A stretch of 64,000 bases of DNA. Source: Haematococcus lacustris (lineage: Eukaryota; Chlorophyta; Chlorophyceae; Chlamydomonadales; Haematococcaceae). This document shows, piece after piece, positions 10,831-21,445 of this stretch; positions within the stretch are counted from its first letter, which is position 1, and every line of letters starts with the position of its first letter. Where the stretch lies: assembly GCA_030144725.1 (NCBI GenBank), contig JASKMD010000029.1:10594663-10658662 (forward strand), in the 5' to 3' direction. Under the pieces are notes generated by a model. The model ran no database searches. It saw only the letters and a list, made by a program, of their open reading frames with translations, and was not told the origin of the DNA. Both the position numbers and the translations under genes were made by a program.

Positions 10831-12439
10831 CCTGGTTCTGGGGCCTGGTGTGGAGGACCAGTTCCATACCTTGAAGAGTCCTAGCGTCTGATCCTTTCAC
10901 CACTTCAGCCGTTAGCGTTTAGATCCCAGCCACCCTCCCTCTCTAGGAGGTCGGGATGCTTTGCAACGCACGTCAAAACTAGGTGCACAAGGGCTCAAAA
11001 CGAAGGCATGCGCGTTGTCATCGTTGGTATGGATAGCCATGACAAACTCCGGCTGCTCCATGATGGAGCTCGTGGTAGGTAATGGTAGTGCACTCAGAGA
11101 TGAACTGCATGTCGTGCTTGTACTCTGTGCATCTCGTGCATGTGCAATTATCAATGATGTGGATAGTCATGACGAGCTCCGGCTTCTCTTTGATGGAGAG
11201 CACTCAAATACTTCCCTCGACAGCTCCCTGGCAGCCAGCTGAAAGTGAGCGCTTCAGCAGGCCTGGCAGCTACTGCCTAGCTCTACTAATCACTCGCATG
11301 AGCAGGTCATTGTGAGACAAACTGGCAGTGTTTCAGGATTCACAGGCAGCCCCCAGCCAGTAAAAAACCCATGCAGCACCCCCAGGCCTGACAATGAACT
11401 ACGGACCCTGGCAGCAGGTGGTGGGCCGTGTACCCGCACATAGCTATCATCCCTAGCCAGGCCCCTTGGACAGGCAAGCAAGGATGTGGCAGCTAGACCC
11501 CACCCCGCAACTGTGCCCTAAATGTTTGCGAGGTATGTGGTCACAGGCCTGTTTGTAGGCATTTCACATTGTAAGAGGGGGTATGTAGCTTACCCCCAGC
11601 AGCACATCGCCCTCGAGCCCACACATGCCCCCTGCCAGCCTGACCCAAAGCAACTGCATGGCACTGCTGGTGCGCCAGAGGCCTGGCTAGCTTCTTGCGC
11701 TACAGAAGGGCCAATGCACGACCCAGCAACCCCAGGCGTGAAGCAGGTGTGTAGAAGGCACTACGGGTGGGCGCATGCTGCATGGGCTCCGCCACCCTAC
11801 TGTTGCATGTCTCGCACAGAGCGATGCCATCATGCTTGGCCACCATCCGAACCACAGCCGATGGCTGTGAGCTTGACAGAGGCGGTGTCATGCTTGAGGT
11901 CATTGAGGTTGTGGAGCACAAACCTGAGCTGCTGGGATTCCAGTCCCTGGCCCCCTCCCCGTCTCAATACCCGAGGCCCCGTGGCCCTGAGCTTGGCTGT
12001 AGTAGTCTCCCCAAACGGGCCTGGCCCCAATTGATGCCTTGTGCGATGGCTTCCAGGGGAGAGAGTGGGCCACTCTTGATTGAAGAGCCAGGGACCGAAT
12101 CCCACTCAAGGTTAGGGCGGGGGCGAGGCAGAAGCCGATGAAGGCATTAAATAGCTTGCGGTGCTTGGCATCTGTTTGGGTCTTTTGGGCGTGGACAAGG
12201 TTACGAAGTTCGAACATGGGTTTGCATGGTGCTGCGCCCCAGGCACCCAAACTGCTCAGCTGGCAGAACCTAGACATTAGCACACAGAAGGTACAAGATA
12301 CTGCTCGTAGCCAGCATTATGTTCTTATTGGGTTTGTACTTGAACAATGGGCTCCATGTGGGCGGTGGTCCAAGCAGCAGGAATGTCCTCAGTGCAGTTT
12401 TTTAAGGTTCCCAAATAGACATCTTTATGTCCATGTAGA
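10830..12439. other. Region without recognised gene
   Basis: No ORF here shows a recognisable product. A degenerate ~130-bp tandem duplication (GGATAGCCATGACAAACTCC at 11031 and GGATAGTCATGACGAGCTCC at 11161) is visible. The rest is unassigned. Confidence 0.5.
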
Positions 12440-13312
12440 CTAGCTGTGACACACCTGAGAAAATATACAAATGGGCCAGCATGGACCACCCAGGCCACCG
12501 CATGGACCACCCAGGCCTACCACGCCCCACAATTGCCTCAGTTGTTGTAGGCTGAGCTTAAGCGTGTTCTGAGGCAATGGTTGTATCATGGAGCGGTACA
12601 TGGCTACAACATGGAGTTGTTGTGTTGCCATCCTTGCCCGAGTGTCTGCTTGCTCCTTCGCAGCCAACTGTTGCTCCACAGCCATGGCCCTGCACTGCTT
12701 ACGTGTCTCAGCTGACGCCAGCTTCATGGTTATGGACAGCTCCGCTGCGGCACGCTTCTCTCTTCTTTGTTGCTCTTGTAGCTTGCGCCTTGTCACCGCT
12801 GCCACCCCAGCCCTGATTGCATAAGAGGGGGTGGCAGTGGGAATGGGGACGAGGGTGGGGGCGGGGTTGGGGGATGGGTTGAGGGTTGCAATTGAGAGCG
12901 CAGGGCTGGCAATGGTGTTGATGGGGTTGGCTAGAAGCAGGCATGAGGGGGCCTTGGCATGTGCCACACGCCGCCGCTTCGCAGCCCTGTTTGCTGCAAG
13001 GCTGTCCTCCGTGATGTATTGGTACCAGGTGTGCAATGGCTCCGTGTGGGCCTTGACATGGGCTGCCACCTGCGCCGCTCCCATCCTGTCGACTCTGCTG
13101 CTGCTCAACGGCTTCATGGCTGTCTCGCACCCCGCATTGGTGATGGGCACCGGACGATACACCCGAGCTAGATGCTCTTCAATTCTAGGTGTGAGGTGTC
13201 CAGTAAGGGAGGTGTACTGCAAGCACAGAGCACAATTGCCAACCACGCATTTGCCAACCACGCATGGTGCAGTCGACAACTTGCACAACACGCAACGGTC
13301 CAACTTGACCAA
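12440..13312 (-). CDS. Hypothetical protein, Cys-rich N-terminus, Ala/Lys/Gln-rich C-terminus
   Basis: An 870-bp open frame without introns. It begins with cysteine pairs (CVLC, CALC) that could bind zinc, followed by HLTPRIEEHLARVY, then AHVKAHTEPLHTWYQYITEDSLAANRAAKRRR, whose basic end resembles a nuclear-localisation signal. After that come a Pro-rich linker and a helical, charged stretch (TRRKLQEQQRREKRAAAEL). The frame is open upstream of 13312, and the first ATG in frame is at 13117, so an upstream exon is likely. A BED-like or transposon-derived DNA-binding protein is possible, but I recognise no family. Confidence 0.45.
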   Translation of the reverse strand: MVKLDRCVLCKLSTAPCVVGKCVVGNCALCLQYTSLTGHLTPRIEEHLARVYRPVPITNAGCETAMKPLSSSRVDRMGAAQVAAHVKAHTEPLHTWYQYITEDSLAANRAAKRRRVAHAKAPSCLLLANPINTIASPALSIATLNPSPNPAPTLVPIPTATPSYAIRAGVAAVTRRKLQEQQRREKRAAAELSITMKLASAETRKQCRAMAVEQQLAAKEQADTRARMATQQLHVVAMYRSMIQPLPQNTLKLSLQQLRQLWGVVGLGGPCGGLGGPCWPICIFSQVCHS

Positions 13313-14120
13313 TGTGCCCTACAGCTGCACATCTTGCCCGTTGTTGGGATGTGCGAACGATGGCATGTACCTGCACAGTGTACAAAGGAAGTTTTGCATG
13401 TGGTGACTTGTAGGGCAATGGCATAATTCACGGCATTACAGTCTTTGGTTATAACTATGCCATCATTGCCTGCATTTTACAATTGGATGATTCCTTGGCA
13501 GGGCATTGCTGTGATCGTGATCAACACCCCCTACTAGTTTAGTATATAAATACCACGTCCGTGCCCCTTGACACCACATAGTGTGTGATGGGTGACATTC
13601 CCTGCCATTGTGCATACACTGCGTGCATTGTGTTGTGACCTGTTTCATTGCATACCTTGTGCCAAAACGAGCAGTAGGTTGGGGTTTCAGCCCAGATGTC
13701 GCCCTGGCTGGACCGGGGCTCGGGTTTGCAGCAACCCTGCATGGTCGCAGTCGGGTCCACGGTTAGTGAGCCACACGCGTTCATTTTAGCAGCTACGCAA
13801 TGGAACAAACGTTAATGCTTAGACCTGCATCGTCGGCCGCTTCGCTTGCAATGGGCAGAAAAGTCAGCACTTCAGCGGTTACGAGCTTGGCGATGTGCAC
13901 GGGGTATACTGTACCGCACTACGTCGACTGGACACTTCTCAATGCTACACTTGGTCCAGATGCGGGCTACGGGGGTTAACATGCGACAGGGAGCTTACGG
14001 CGATGCGCTGAGCCCAGCGGTGCAAGTCTTACATGCTGGGATGGCCTGTACGTGATACGCAGAAATATTTGAAATTTCCGCAGGGCGTGTCACAGCTGAA
14101 ATGTAGTAAATAGTATAGAC
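13313..14120. other. Intergenic, no gene seen
   Basis: No supported gene. AT-richer than the neighbouring DNA; it leads into the inverted-repeat element at 14124. Confidence 0.45.
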
Positions 14121-14123
14121 TAG

Positions 14124-15102
14124 GGGCCTATCCGCGAACGGGCTCGTAATTCAAATTTTCTTTGATTTTCTAGTTCGGTAGTGGTTGCGCCAACCGCCTG
14201 CGCCTGCTGCCAGGGCATTCGCCTCCACCAGCAGACCACGTGTGTGTGTGTGAAAGAGATTATTTTCAATTTACTCCTTTTTCTCGGCGGGGGAAACCAG
14301 GGGCCTATCCGCGAACCGACGAGAAAAATTTTCAAATTTTTCGCCTCAACCGCTACGCTTTTTGGCCGCCCGCACGACTGGCTGCAGCTCTCACTGGTCT
14401 GACCCCGTAGTATTCTGTTGTGCTGTAGCAGCAGCCCGGGGAATGGTTCAGCGCTGCAAATGGTCGAAGTTTAGGGGCCTCACTCGGCAGAGATAACTTT
14501 CAAATTTTCTCCTTTTTCTCGGCCTGGTTTCCCCCGCCGAGAAAAAGGAGTAAATTGAAAATAATCTCTTTCACACACACGGTCACGTGGCCGACCTTGC
14601 GCGCCGTAATAGCCCAGGAGGGCCTGCTGGGGGAGACAAATGCCCTGGCAGCGGCACCCCTCATAGCTTTTTTCCCGCGGGGTTCGGGGGGGGGAGCAAA
14701 AAGCGAGAAGGGAATGGCAGTTAGGGGACAACTACCGCCATTCCCCTGGGGAAGTTTCCCCACGGCGCAAACGGACAGGCAGGGGAACGGCAGTTGGACG
14801 GCGGTTACAGCGAGGAAAAAACATTCCCCCGCTGCGCTTTTCCCCCATTCCCCTGTTCCCCTCCGAAAAATTCCCCAGCATTGGAAACGGCACCCTAATC
14901 GCGGTCGCACTTTTTGGCCGCCCGCCTCACTGACTGGAGTTTTCGGGCTTGTGAGCGCGCATCGCTATTGCGTAGTAACTCGTTTGCCCTTCGCGCTGCT
15001 ACAGAGCGAGGAAGGACGCCATTCCGAGGCGGTTGGCGCAACCACTACCGAACTAGAAAATCAAAGAAAATTTGAATTACGAGCCCGTTCGCGGATAGGC
15101 CC
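14124..15102. mobile_element. TIR element, GGGCCTAT family, with 3-bp target duplication TAG
   Basis: The left end (14124) reads GGGCCTATCCGCGAACGGGC; the right end is its reverse complement up to 15102, with the inverted repeat extending about 75 bp. TAG at 14121-14123 and 15103-15105 flanks it. The interior carries further copies of the same termini (14298, 14474), so the element is itself nested or rearranged. It has no coding capacity that I recognise. The 3-bp duplication would suit a PIF/Harbinger-like group (inference). Confidence 0.7.
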
Positions 15103-15285
15103 TAGAGATAGTAAATAGTGTAGACTAGTCGACTATTTCGTCACCAAATCAGCTCGTTTCAGTCGCAACGGGGCGCACATTAGCTCGCCAGACACGTCGT
15201 GCTAGTCTTAAGAGCAGTCAGTATCAGTTGCAATTCTGTTGATCTGCCGGCCAAAGGATTGCCCACTTCCTTATCGACGAACTCC

Positions 15286-15753
15286 GATGGCTGCAGCTGC
15301 TAGCCCATCGGGCGGCACGCAGTCAAAGAGGAAGCTGGGAGCATTAGAATTGCAGACAAAGCTTCGAGATAGCATCTACAGCAAGCGAGACAAAGCGAGA
15401 TAGCATCTACAGCAGCAAAGCCGTTTGCGGCGATTGTGACCAGTCCTATAGCTGCGTGAACATGTCTACCACAATTTGGTCCACAAATGAGCACAAGTGC
15501 AAGCCAAAGCCAATGCAAGCCAAAGCGACAGCGTGCGGACACGACACCAGATGGAGCAGCAGCAGCAGCAGCAGCCGCAGAGCTGCCTTTCCAGCGAATT
15601 GCGAAGTGCTGGAATGCTGGAATTCAGCTGCTGGTCACCCCCGCCATTGGCTGCACCCCTGATAACATCTTACCGGTCTTTAAGAGTTTTTCAGCGATTC
15701 TTGCGCAGGGCTGTGCAGCTCACGAGCGCGAGGCTAGCGGCTGCTCGGCCTGA
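15286..15753 (+). CDS. Two short ORFs of a dispersed element (copy 1)
   Basis: ATG 15286 opens a 38-codon frame (MAAAASPSGG...). ATG 15487 opens an 88-codon frame with a basic CKPKRQR motif, an Ala run encoded by CAG repeats, then LPFQRIAKCWNAG and TPAIGCTPDNILPVFKSF. A diverged inverted relative at 29848-30370 encodes a related stretch ending ATPAVGRIAEN. The function is unknown; the ORFs are probably remnants of one transposon gene. The same pair is duplicated at 22072-22539. Confidence 0.4.
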
Positions 15754-16199
15754 TATGCACCTGTGCCGGGGCGGGCGGGGGTGTTGGAAGATGGGGTCGC
15801 GTTGTGCCGGGAATGGGCTGCTTAGTGGGGCTGTGATCAGGAAACAGCTATCGCGCTCGGTGGCTCCGCGGCATGGACGCGTGCAGTTTATTCTGTGTCA
15901 CGTGACCCATGTCAGATTTCACAAAATGTGGGCCTTTTTGCAGTCCACTTAACTGTCCAACCAGGAAGTCAGATGCTGGTTTGACAAGCTTGGTTGGTTC
16001 GTTGTGAGGAGTCCCAACGTGTCCCTTTGACAAATGCGCGATGCCCTCCTTTGTGGGCCGTCTATGCTGCTGTAAAGTTGGCTCTCATGCACCATGCACC
16101 CAGTCACAATCTCGGCCATTAGTACGCTGCCGATCAGTTTAAGCCGTTTTTATGATTCTGCAGATTCTGCTGATTGACTCTTCGTGCACCTTACACCCA

Positions 16200-17060
16200 G
16201 CCACATCAATTGTCCGCCTCATATTCAAACTCACACAGTCCAGTCACACAGTCCTCCCACAAAGGCCATCCAGCACGTGGCAGCGGGGGTGTTGTTAAAC
16301 ACCTGGTGGAACCACCACACCTCTGCACCCCCAGTGAGACGACCCATTGAGGCTCAGGCATGCGACATGCGCTAAGGTACCTCGTCAGTGACCGTGCCAA
16401 GGCTCTCACAGCCAACTCAGTGGCTGTGCCCCCATGCAGAGGTGGTAGTGGCAGGCAGGAAGGGCTGCTTGGCGCTGGCTGGGTTGGGTTGGACAATGCG
16501 GGGGCCACAATATTATGCCTGCACATGCACACATGCATCCCACAATGCATGGGCGTCAGTGTGGTGTCATGGCGTGCCCTGAAGTGCACCGGGCAGCGCA
16601 TGTGAGCATGTGGGCAAGAATCATGGCACAAATGTTTGGCAAGGGCCTCAACTCACCCTTGAAGTGGGCTTGCCAACTTTGCGCGAGAGCATGGAGAAGG
16701 GTCTGGGAGGGGGTGGTTGTTGCTGATAGCCTGCAAATAAGCCAAATGCTGCTTCTCCACCTGCTGTTTATGTAGTAGCAGGTCTGTCTGCTGCTGCTGC
16801 ACCTCGCGTTGCACTTTAGCCACCTGTTGGGCCTTGAGCTCTTGCTGTAAGTTGTGAAGCTGCGGTGCGGAGTTATCTCTTGAGCCATGGGGGTGCAGCC
16901 AATGGCGGGGGTGACCTGCTGAGCCTCCCTATGCTTGGCTAGCTGCTCCCTATGCTTGGCTAGCTGTTGCTCCCTATGCTAGGCTCCCTAAGGCCAACGC
17001 AGACTGCTATGGGTGCAACGGTGGAGCTGACGCGGAGCTGCTTGCCCTAATTTCAGATGT
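16200..17060 (-). other. Possible minus-strand exons in the duplicated block
   Basis: Minus-strand open frames include a Gln-rich helical stretch (LKAQQVAKVQREVQQQQ, about 16850-16690) and a terminal exon-like frame ending WEDCVTGLCEFEYEADN at 16206. Splice assignments are not unique. Identical in the second copy (22992-23840), so this is repeat content rather than a host gene. Confidence 0.3.
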
Positions 17061-17271
17061 CCATGTCAAGATGTCAATGCCCGTGTCTATGACTCTATAT
17101 GCATGTGAATGTTAACTGCAACAATGATGACAATGAGTTCTCCCGTTGACACTGCTAATAGCTCTGCAATCGCCTACGGCAAGGTTTTCTTTTCTTTTGC
17201 ATGGAGCGACTAGACTATCCCTATTCTAGTCAAAAATAGTACTATTTCGACTAGTACTATATCTAGTCTAT

Positions 17272-18424
17272 GGGCCTATTCCTGAGTTTTTAGCAATTCA
17301 AATGCTCCATTTGCTCTTAACCGCTACACTTTTTGGCCGTGTGCAAAACTGGCTGGCGCGATTCGCCTTCTGACCCCGTGCGATTCTCCTGCACACCTGT
17401 AGCTGCTGGGGGAGCGTCTCAGCAGCGCAAATGGACGACCCTTGGCGACGCAACCGCCGGACCCAACCGCCGAGCATTTCATATTTGCTAGACCCCTTTG
17501 CTAACACCCTTAGCAAATTTGAAATGCTCGGCGGTTCAGTGGTTGAGTCGAGAGAATCTGGCACTGCGGGTATGGACTCGCTGCTAGAGCAGGCTAAGGC
17601 CCTGGCAGCCCTCAGCCTCGCGACAGAGGGCAAAACGTTATCCTCGGTGGCGCCCGACGAGCAGGCTCAGCTGGTCGCGAAGGCCATCCAGGTTTTGCTG
17701 CACCAACGTTCCCAAGCGCAACAGGCTCTGGCGCAGCAGGCAGGTCGTGCGGTTCAGTTGCATGTCGGTGTGTGCAAGGTGCCGTTTCCAATGCGGGGGA
17801 ATGGGGGAAAGGGGAAAGGGGAAATGCACTTTTCCCTTCCCGTTTCCAATGCGGGGGAATGGGGAAAAACTGGAGGTTTAGTCCGTTGGTGTCGCAGGCC
17901 GCCGTGAGCTGGAGAGGCTGCCAAGCCCCATCCGTCTCCACGCACACGAAACCCGCATTTGCGAAATGTACGCGTTTAATGATCGCCGTCGGCGCGAGGC
18001 GGAGGCTGAGCTGATGATCATGATAGCTGTGGCGCAGTTGGAGGAGGAGGAGGCGGAGGAGGAGGCCAGGTCAGTCAGCCACCACCATCACCACGACCAC
18101 TAACTCGACCACTAACACGACCGCTTCGCCCACGACCTCAGGCCGTACGATCGCATATGCCCTTACTGGAAGCGGCCTCGCTCTTACAAGGCACTGTACC
18201 CCAATGTATTGGCTTCGCTGGATCCACAAGTCTACAACATGGAATTCCACTTGCCCAGGTATCACCTCATGCCAGCGTCTGGCCTTCATCGTACCACCAC
18301 CTTCTAGACCCTCCTACTTAGCATAGATGTAGGGCAACCCTAAGTCTGTCTGTGTGTGCTCAGTTCTTTGTTGACTGGCTGCACACCACAGGTCAGTATT
18401 CAACTACGTACTTGGCAGCATAGC
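17272..18424 (+). pseudogene. 5' part of a transposon gene within a GGGCCTAT element
   Basis: The element end GGGCCTATTCC starts at 17272 after TAT. ATG 17431 or 17572 opens a frame (MDSLLEQAKALAALSLATEG...). After interruption by a G-rich insertion at 17779-17880, exons 17890-18070 and about 18142-18258 join in phase. They encode LERLPSPIRLHAHETRICEMYAF, an acidic run, and then PYDRICPYWKRPRSYKALYPNVL. This arrangement recalls N-terminal regions of algal PIF/Harbinger-type proteins, but no DDE domain is present, so the class is a guess. Coding stops where the GACAGACT satellite begins. Confidence 0.4.
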
Positions 18425-18454
18425 GGACCACCCCTTGCTAGCACGGAACTGCAA

Positions 18455-18890
18455 ACGGACAGACTGACAGACTGACAGACTGACAGACTGACGGACAGAC
18501 TGACAGACTGACAGACTGACGGACAGACTGACAGACTGACAGACTGACAGACTGACAGCATAGACTGACTAGACTAGCATAGACTGACTAGACTAGACTA
18601 GACTGACTAGACTAGCATAGACTGACAGACTGACAGCATAGACTGACTAGACAGCATAGACTGACTAGACTAGCATAGACTGACTAGACAGCATAGACTG
18701 ACTAGACTGACTAGACTAGCATAGACTGACTAGACTGACTGACTAGCATAGACTGACAGACTGACAGACTGACAGACTGACAGACTGACGGACAGACTGA
18801 CAGACTGACAGACTGACAGACTGACGGACAGACTGACAGACGGACAGACTGACAGACTGACAGACTGACAGACTGACAGCATAGCGGACC
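18455..18890. repeat. GACAGACT / GACTAGCATA tandem array
   Basis: About 430 bp of 8-10-bp units. The flanking block CATAGCGGACCACCCCTTGC...AACTGCAAACGGACAGA occurs on both sides (18419-18463 and 18877-18923), so the array expanded within a duplicated anchor. The Ser/Val/Cys open frames here are artefacts. Confidence 0.9.
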
Positions 18891-19001
18891 ACCCCTTGCT
18901 AGCACGGAACTGCAAACGGACAGAATGTGTCAATAGCCATGTCATTATTGCCAAAACAAGTTCCTTGCCCACTAATCCACGGTCATGGCAACCCTTTCAC
19001 A

Positions 19002-21438
19002 TTAGATCTCCTGCAACATGCTCACAAACGACACAGGTGGTTGTGCACGGGCCGGCTGCTGAGCATTGGGCGCCTGGTTAGCAGCCTGCTGGCGGCCAGA
19101 GGGCTGGAACTGAGCAGCCTGCTGGTGGCCAAAGGGCTGGAACTGAGCAGCCTGCTGGTGGCCAGAGGGCTGGAACTGAGCAGCCTGCTGGTGGCCAAAG
19201 GGCTGGAACTGAGCAGCCTGCTGGTGGCCAGAGGGCTGGAACTGAGCAGCCTGCTGGTGGCCAGAGGGCTGGAACTGAGCAGCCTGCTGGTGGCCAGAGG
19301 GCTGGAACTGAGCAGCCTGCTGGTGGCCAAAGGGCTGGAACTGAGCAGCCTGCTGGTGGCCAAAGGGCTGGAACTGAGCAGCCTGCTGGTGGCCAGAGGG
19401 CTGGAACTGAGCCACCCGTGCAAGCAGCTGATGGGCAGCAAGCAATTGTTGAGGACTGAGCAACTGCTGACTTGCAAAGGGGTTGTCAGTGGGGGTGTGA
19501 GACGCATTTGGGGACTGACCTGCAGGTGCACCGCTTCTTCCCACCCCCCTGCCCCTGCCCGCTGCCCGACCCCTGCTTCTGCCCCCACCCCTGCTCGCTG
19601 CTGGGCCTAGGGTGGTATCAGATGTAGTACCAAACAGTGTGCCAGCTGAGCCAGCTGCTGAGCCTCCCGCTGAGCCTCCCGCTGAGCCAGCTGCTGAGCC
19701 TCCCCCTGAGCCACCCGCTGAGCCTCCCGCTGAGCCTGCTTCTGAGCCTGTTGCTGCAGCTACTGCAGAGGTGCGTTTGCGTGCCTTCATAGTGTGTTCA
19801 CCCTCTGGCTCAAACCCAGCTTCTGAGCTCCCCCCACCCTCAGCTGATGCACCATCCCTTGCACGTCTCAAGGCATCTTTAGCTGTCTTGACCTCATCTT
19901 GCAGCGCCTCCAAATTAGCCATGAGATTCTTCAGCCTCATCTTCAAGAGATCCGTTTGTTCTGGATCTGCACATGGCACACATGGCACACATGGCACACA
20001 TGGCACACATGGTGGGGAAAAATTGAAGAGGCTCAATGCAATTGATTGAGAGGTGGTGGTACAATTGGATTGAGAGGTGGTGGTACAATTGGATTGAGAG
20101 GTGGTGGTACAATTGGAATGAGAGGTGGTGGTACAATTGGAATGAGAGGTGGTGGTGGAACTTCCCTACCTTTGGAATCTTGAAGTAGCTTAAAGGTGTC
20201 ATTCACAAGCTTCTGCAGCTCAGTCAGTTGATTGACTGCTGCTCCATGCTCAGCAGCAGCAGCATTGACAACAGCGGTTGTTGATAAAGCTGAGGCTAGG
20301 CGGAGAGAGCCTGCACCAGGAGCATGCCGCTGAGCCTTGGGACCTGTCCTAGACTTCAACAGCTGGAAGGGAGCGACCGGACGATGGTGGCCAGCCAGAC
20401 GTGGTGTTGACTCTTGATACTCCTACATGCACAAGGTAGCAGGTCAGTAGGGTGCCTCTGGGTAGTGAGGGTAGTAGGTGTAGTTGGTAAGGTGTTCAAG
20501 CACTTACGGTCAACGTCACACCCATCTCTCGCGCTTTCTTTGTTTGCTGGGCCTCCTCTTCGGTTTCCTTGTCTACAGAAAGATCCACCACCTCCACCTG
20601 CTCCCCATGCAGCCGGACCTCCTGCATGGATCCCCAAAATGTCAAGGATGTCATGGATGGGAGGACAAGATCACAAGATGACAAAGCAGTGTGCCCTTAC
20701 CTTGGCTACCCCTAGAGAGAGAGTTGCATCCGGATTGATGGTCTTGTCTGACGACCCTTTCAATGCATTGTACAGCTGCAAACACACATGGGTTGCAAGG
20801 TTGGGACAATAGCCTCATTTGTTCTATACCCACAGCTACCTCATACCTTACCTCCTTTGACGGTTTCTTGCCGCTACCGACGATCTTCTTTTGTTCCGCA
20901 GGCAACAGATCCCAAAAGCTTCCCACACCTGATAAGCAGGACTACTTGTTATCAAGGGCAAGGCAAGGCAAGATGGCAAGGCAAGGCAAGGCAAGATGGC
21001 AGTATCATGGTGATGGCCCTGGACCCATGTAGCATGATCACCTGTGCCCTTGTGGTAGGCAATCACACTCGAGACGCCCTTCTTGGCGTACTTGTACTTC
21101 TCCTGGCACTGTTTTTGGCTCAGGTCAAAAGAAGGGTCGAGAGCTATGCATTCCTGTTGAACCAGCTCCCAAAAGGTTTTGAAGTTGTCCTTCCTCTTGA
21201 GCAGCTCCGACGCAGTCCTGTGGGCTGCTACAATATTCATCAAGTGCTGGTCACGCTCCAGAGCTCGTGAGCCTGGCTGCGAGCCATCTGATTGCGAGCC
21301 ATCTGACTGCCTGCCATCTGGCTGCGTCCCATCTGGCTGCGTGCCATCGAACTGCCAGCCATCCAGTTGCGAGCCATCTGGCTGCGTGCCATTGGGTTGC
21401 CAACCATTGAGCTGCGTGCCCACGAAATTCCCCAACAT
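19002..21438 (-). CDS. Myb/SANT-like domain protein with Gln-rich 13-residue repeats
   Basis: Six exons join with consistent phases: 21438-21042, 20928-20852, 20775-20701, 20621-20508, 20422-20170 and 19966-19002, coding for 626 residues. The N-terminus has degenerate DG repeats (QPDGSQ). A trihelix/Myb-SANT-like domain follows, with FKTFWELVQQECIALDP, QCQEKYKYAKKGVSS, the FWDLLP tail and KPSKELYNALKGSSDKTINP. After that come a charged segment, a predicted coiled coil (MRLKNLMANLEALQDEVKTA), a Gly/Ser/Ala tract, an RG-rich stretch, and about ten copies of AAQFQPSGHQQ. Such proteins are often transposon-linked DNA binders (the second Harbinger gene) or domesticated ones. The start codon lies 8-10 bp from the edge of the 3.1-kb direct repeat, and the frame stays open into it, so the true 5' end is uncertain. 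The intact frame argues that the gene may be functional. Confidence 0.7.
20030..20160. repeat. 24-bp tandem repeat in last intron of the Myb/SANT-like gene
   Basis: Five copies of a GATTGAGAGGTGGTGGTACA-type unit, between exons 20422-20170 and 19966-19002. Confidence 0.9.
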
Positions 21439-21445
21439 GTTTCCC

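Larger units (their letters stand above)
14668..17779. repeat. 3.1-kb direct repeat, copy 1
   Basis: Matches 21446-24568 almost base for base; the visible differences are a few substitutions and a 6-bp indel near 16710. Similarity starts at the C/G-rich TTCCCGCGGGGTTCGG and ends at GTGTGTGCAAG. It spans the right half of the 14124 element and two short ORFs. Confidence 0.9.

Noticed and set aside
18711..18972. Ser/Val/Cys repeat protein on minus strand
   Set aside because: Product of the GACAGACT satellite read in frame.
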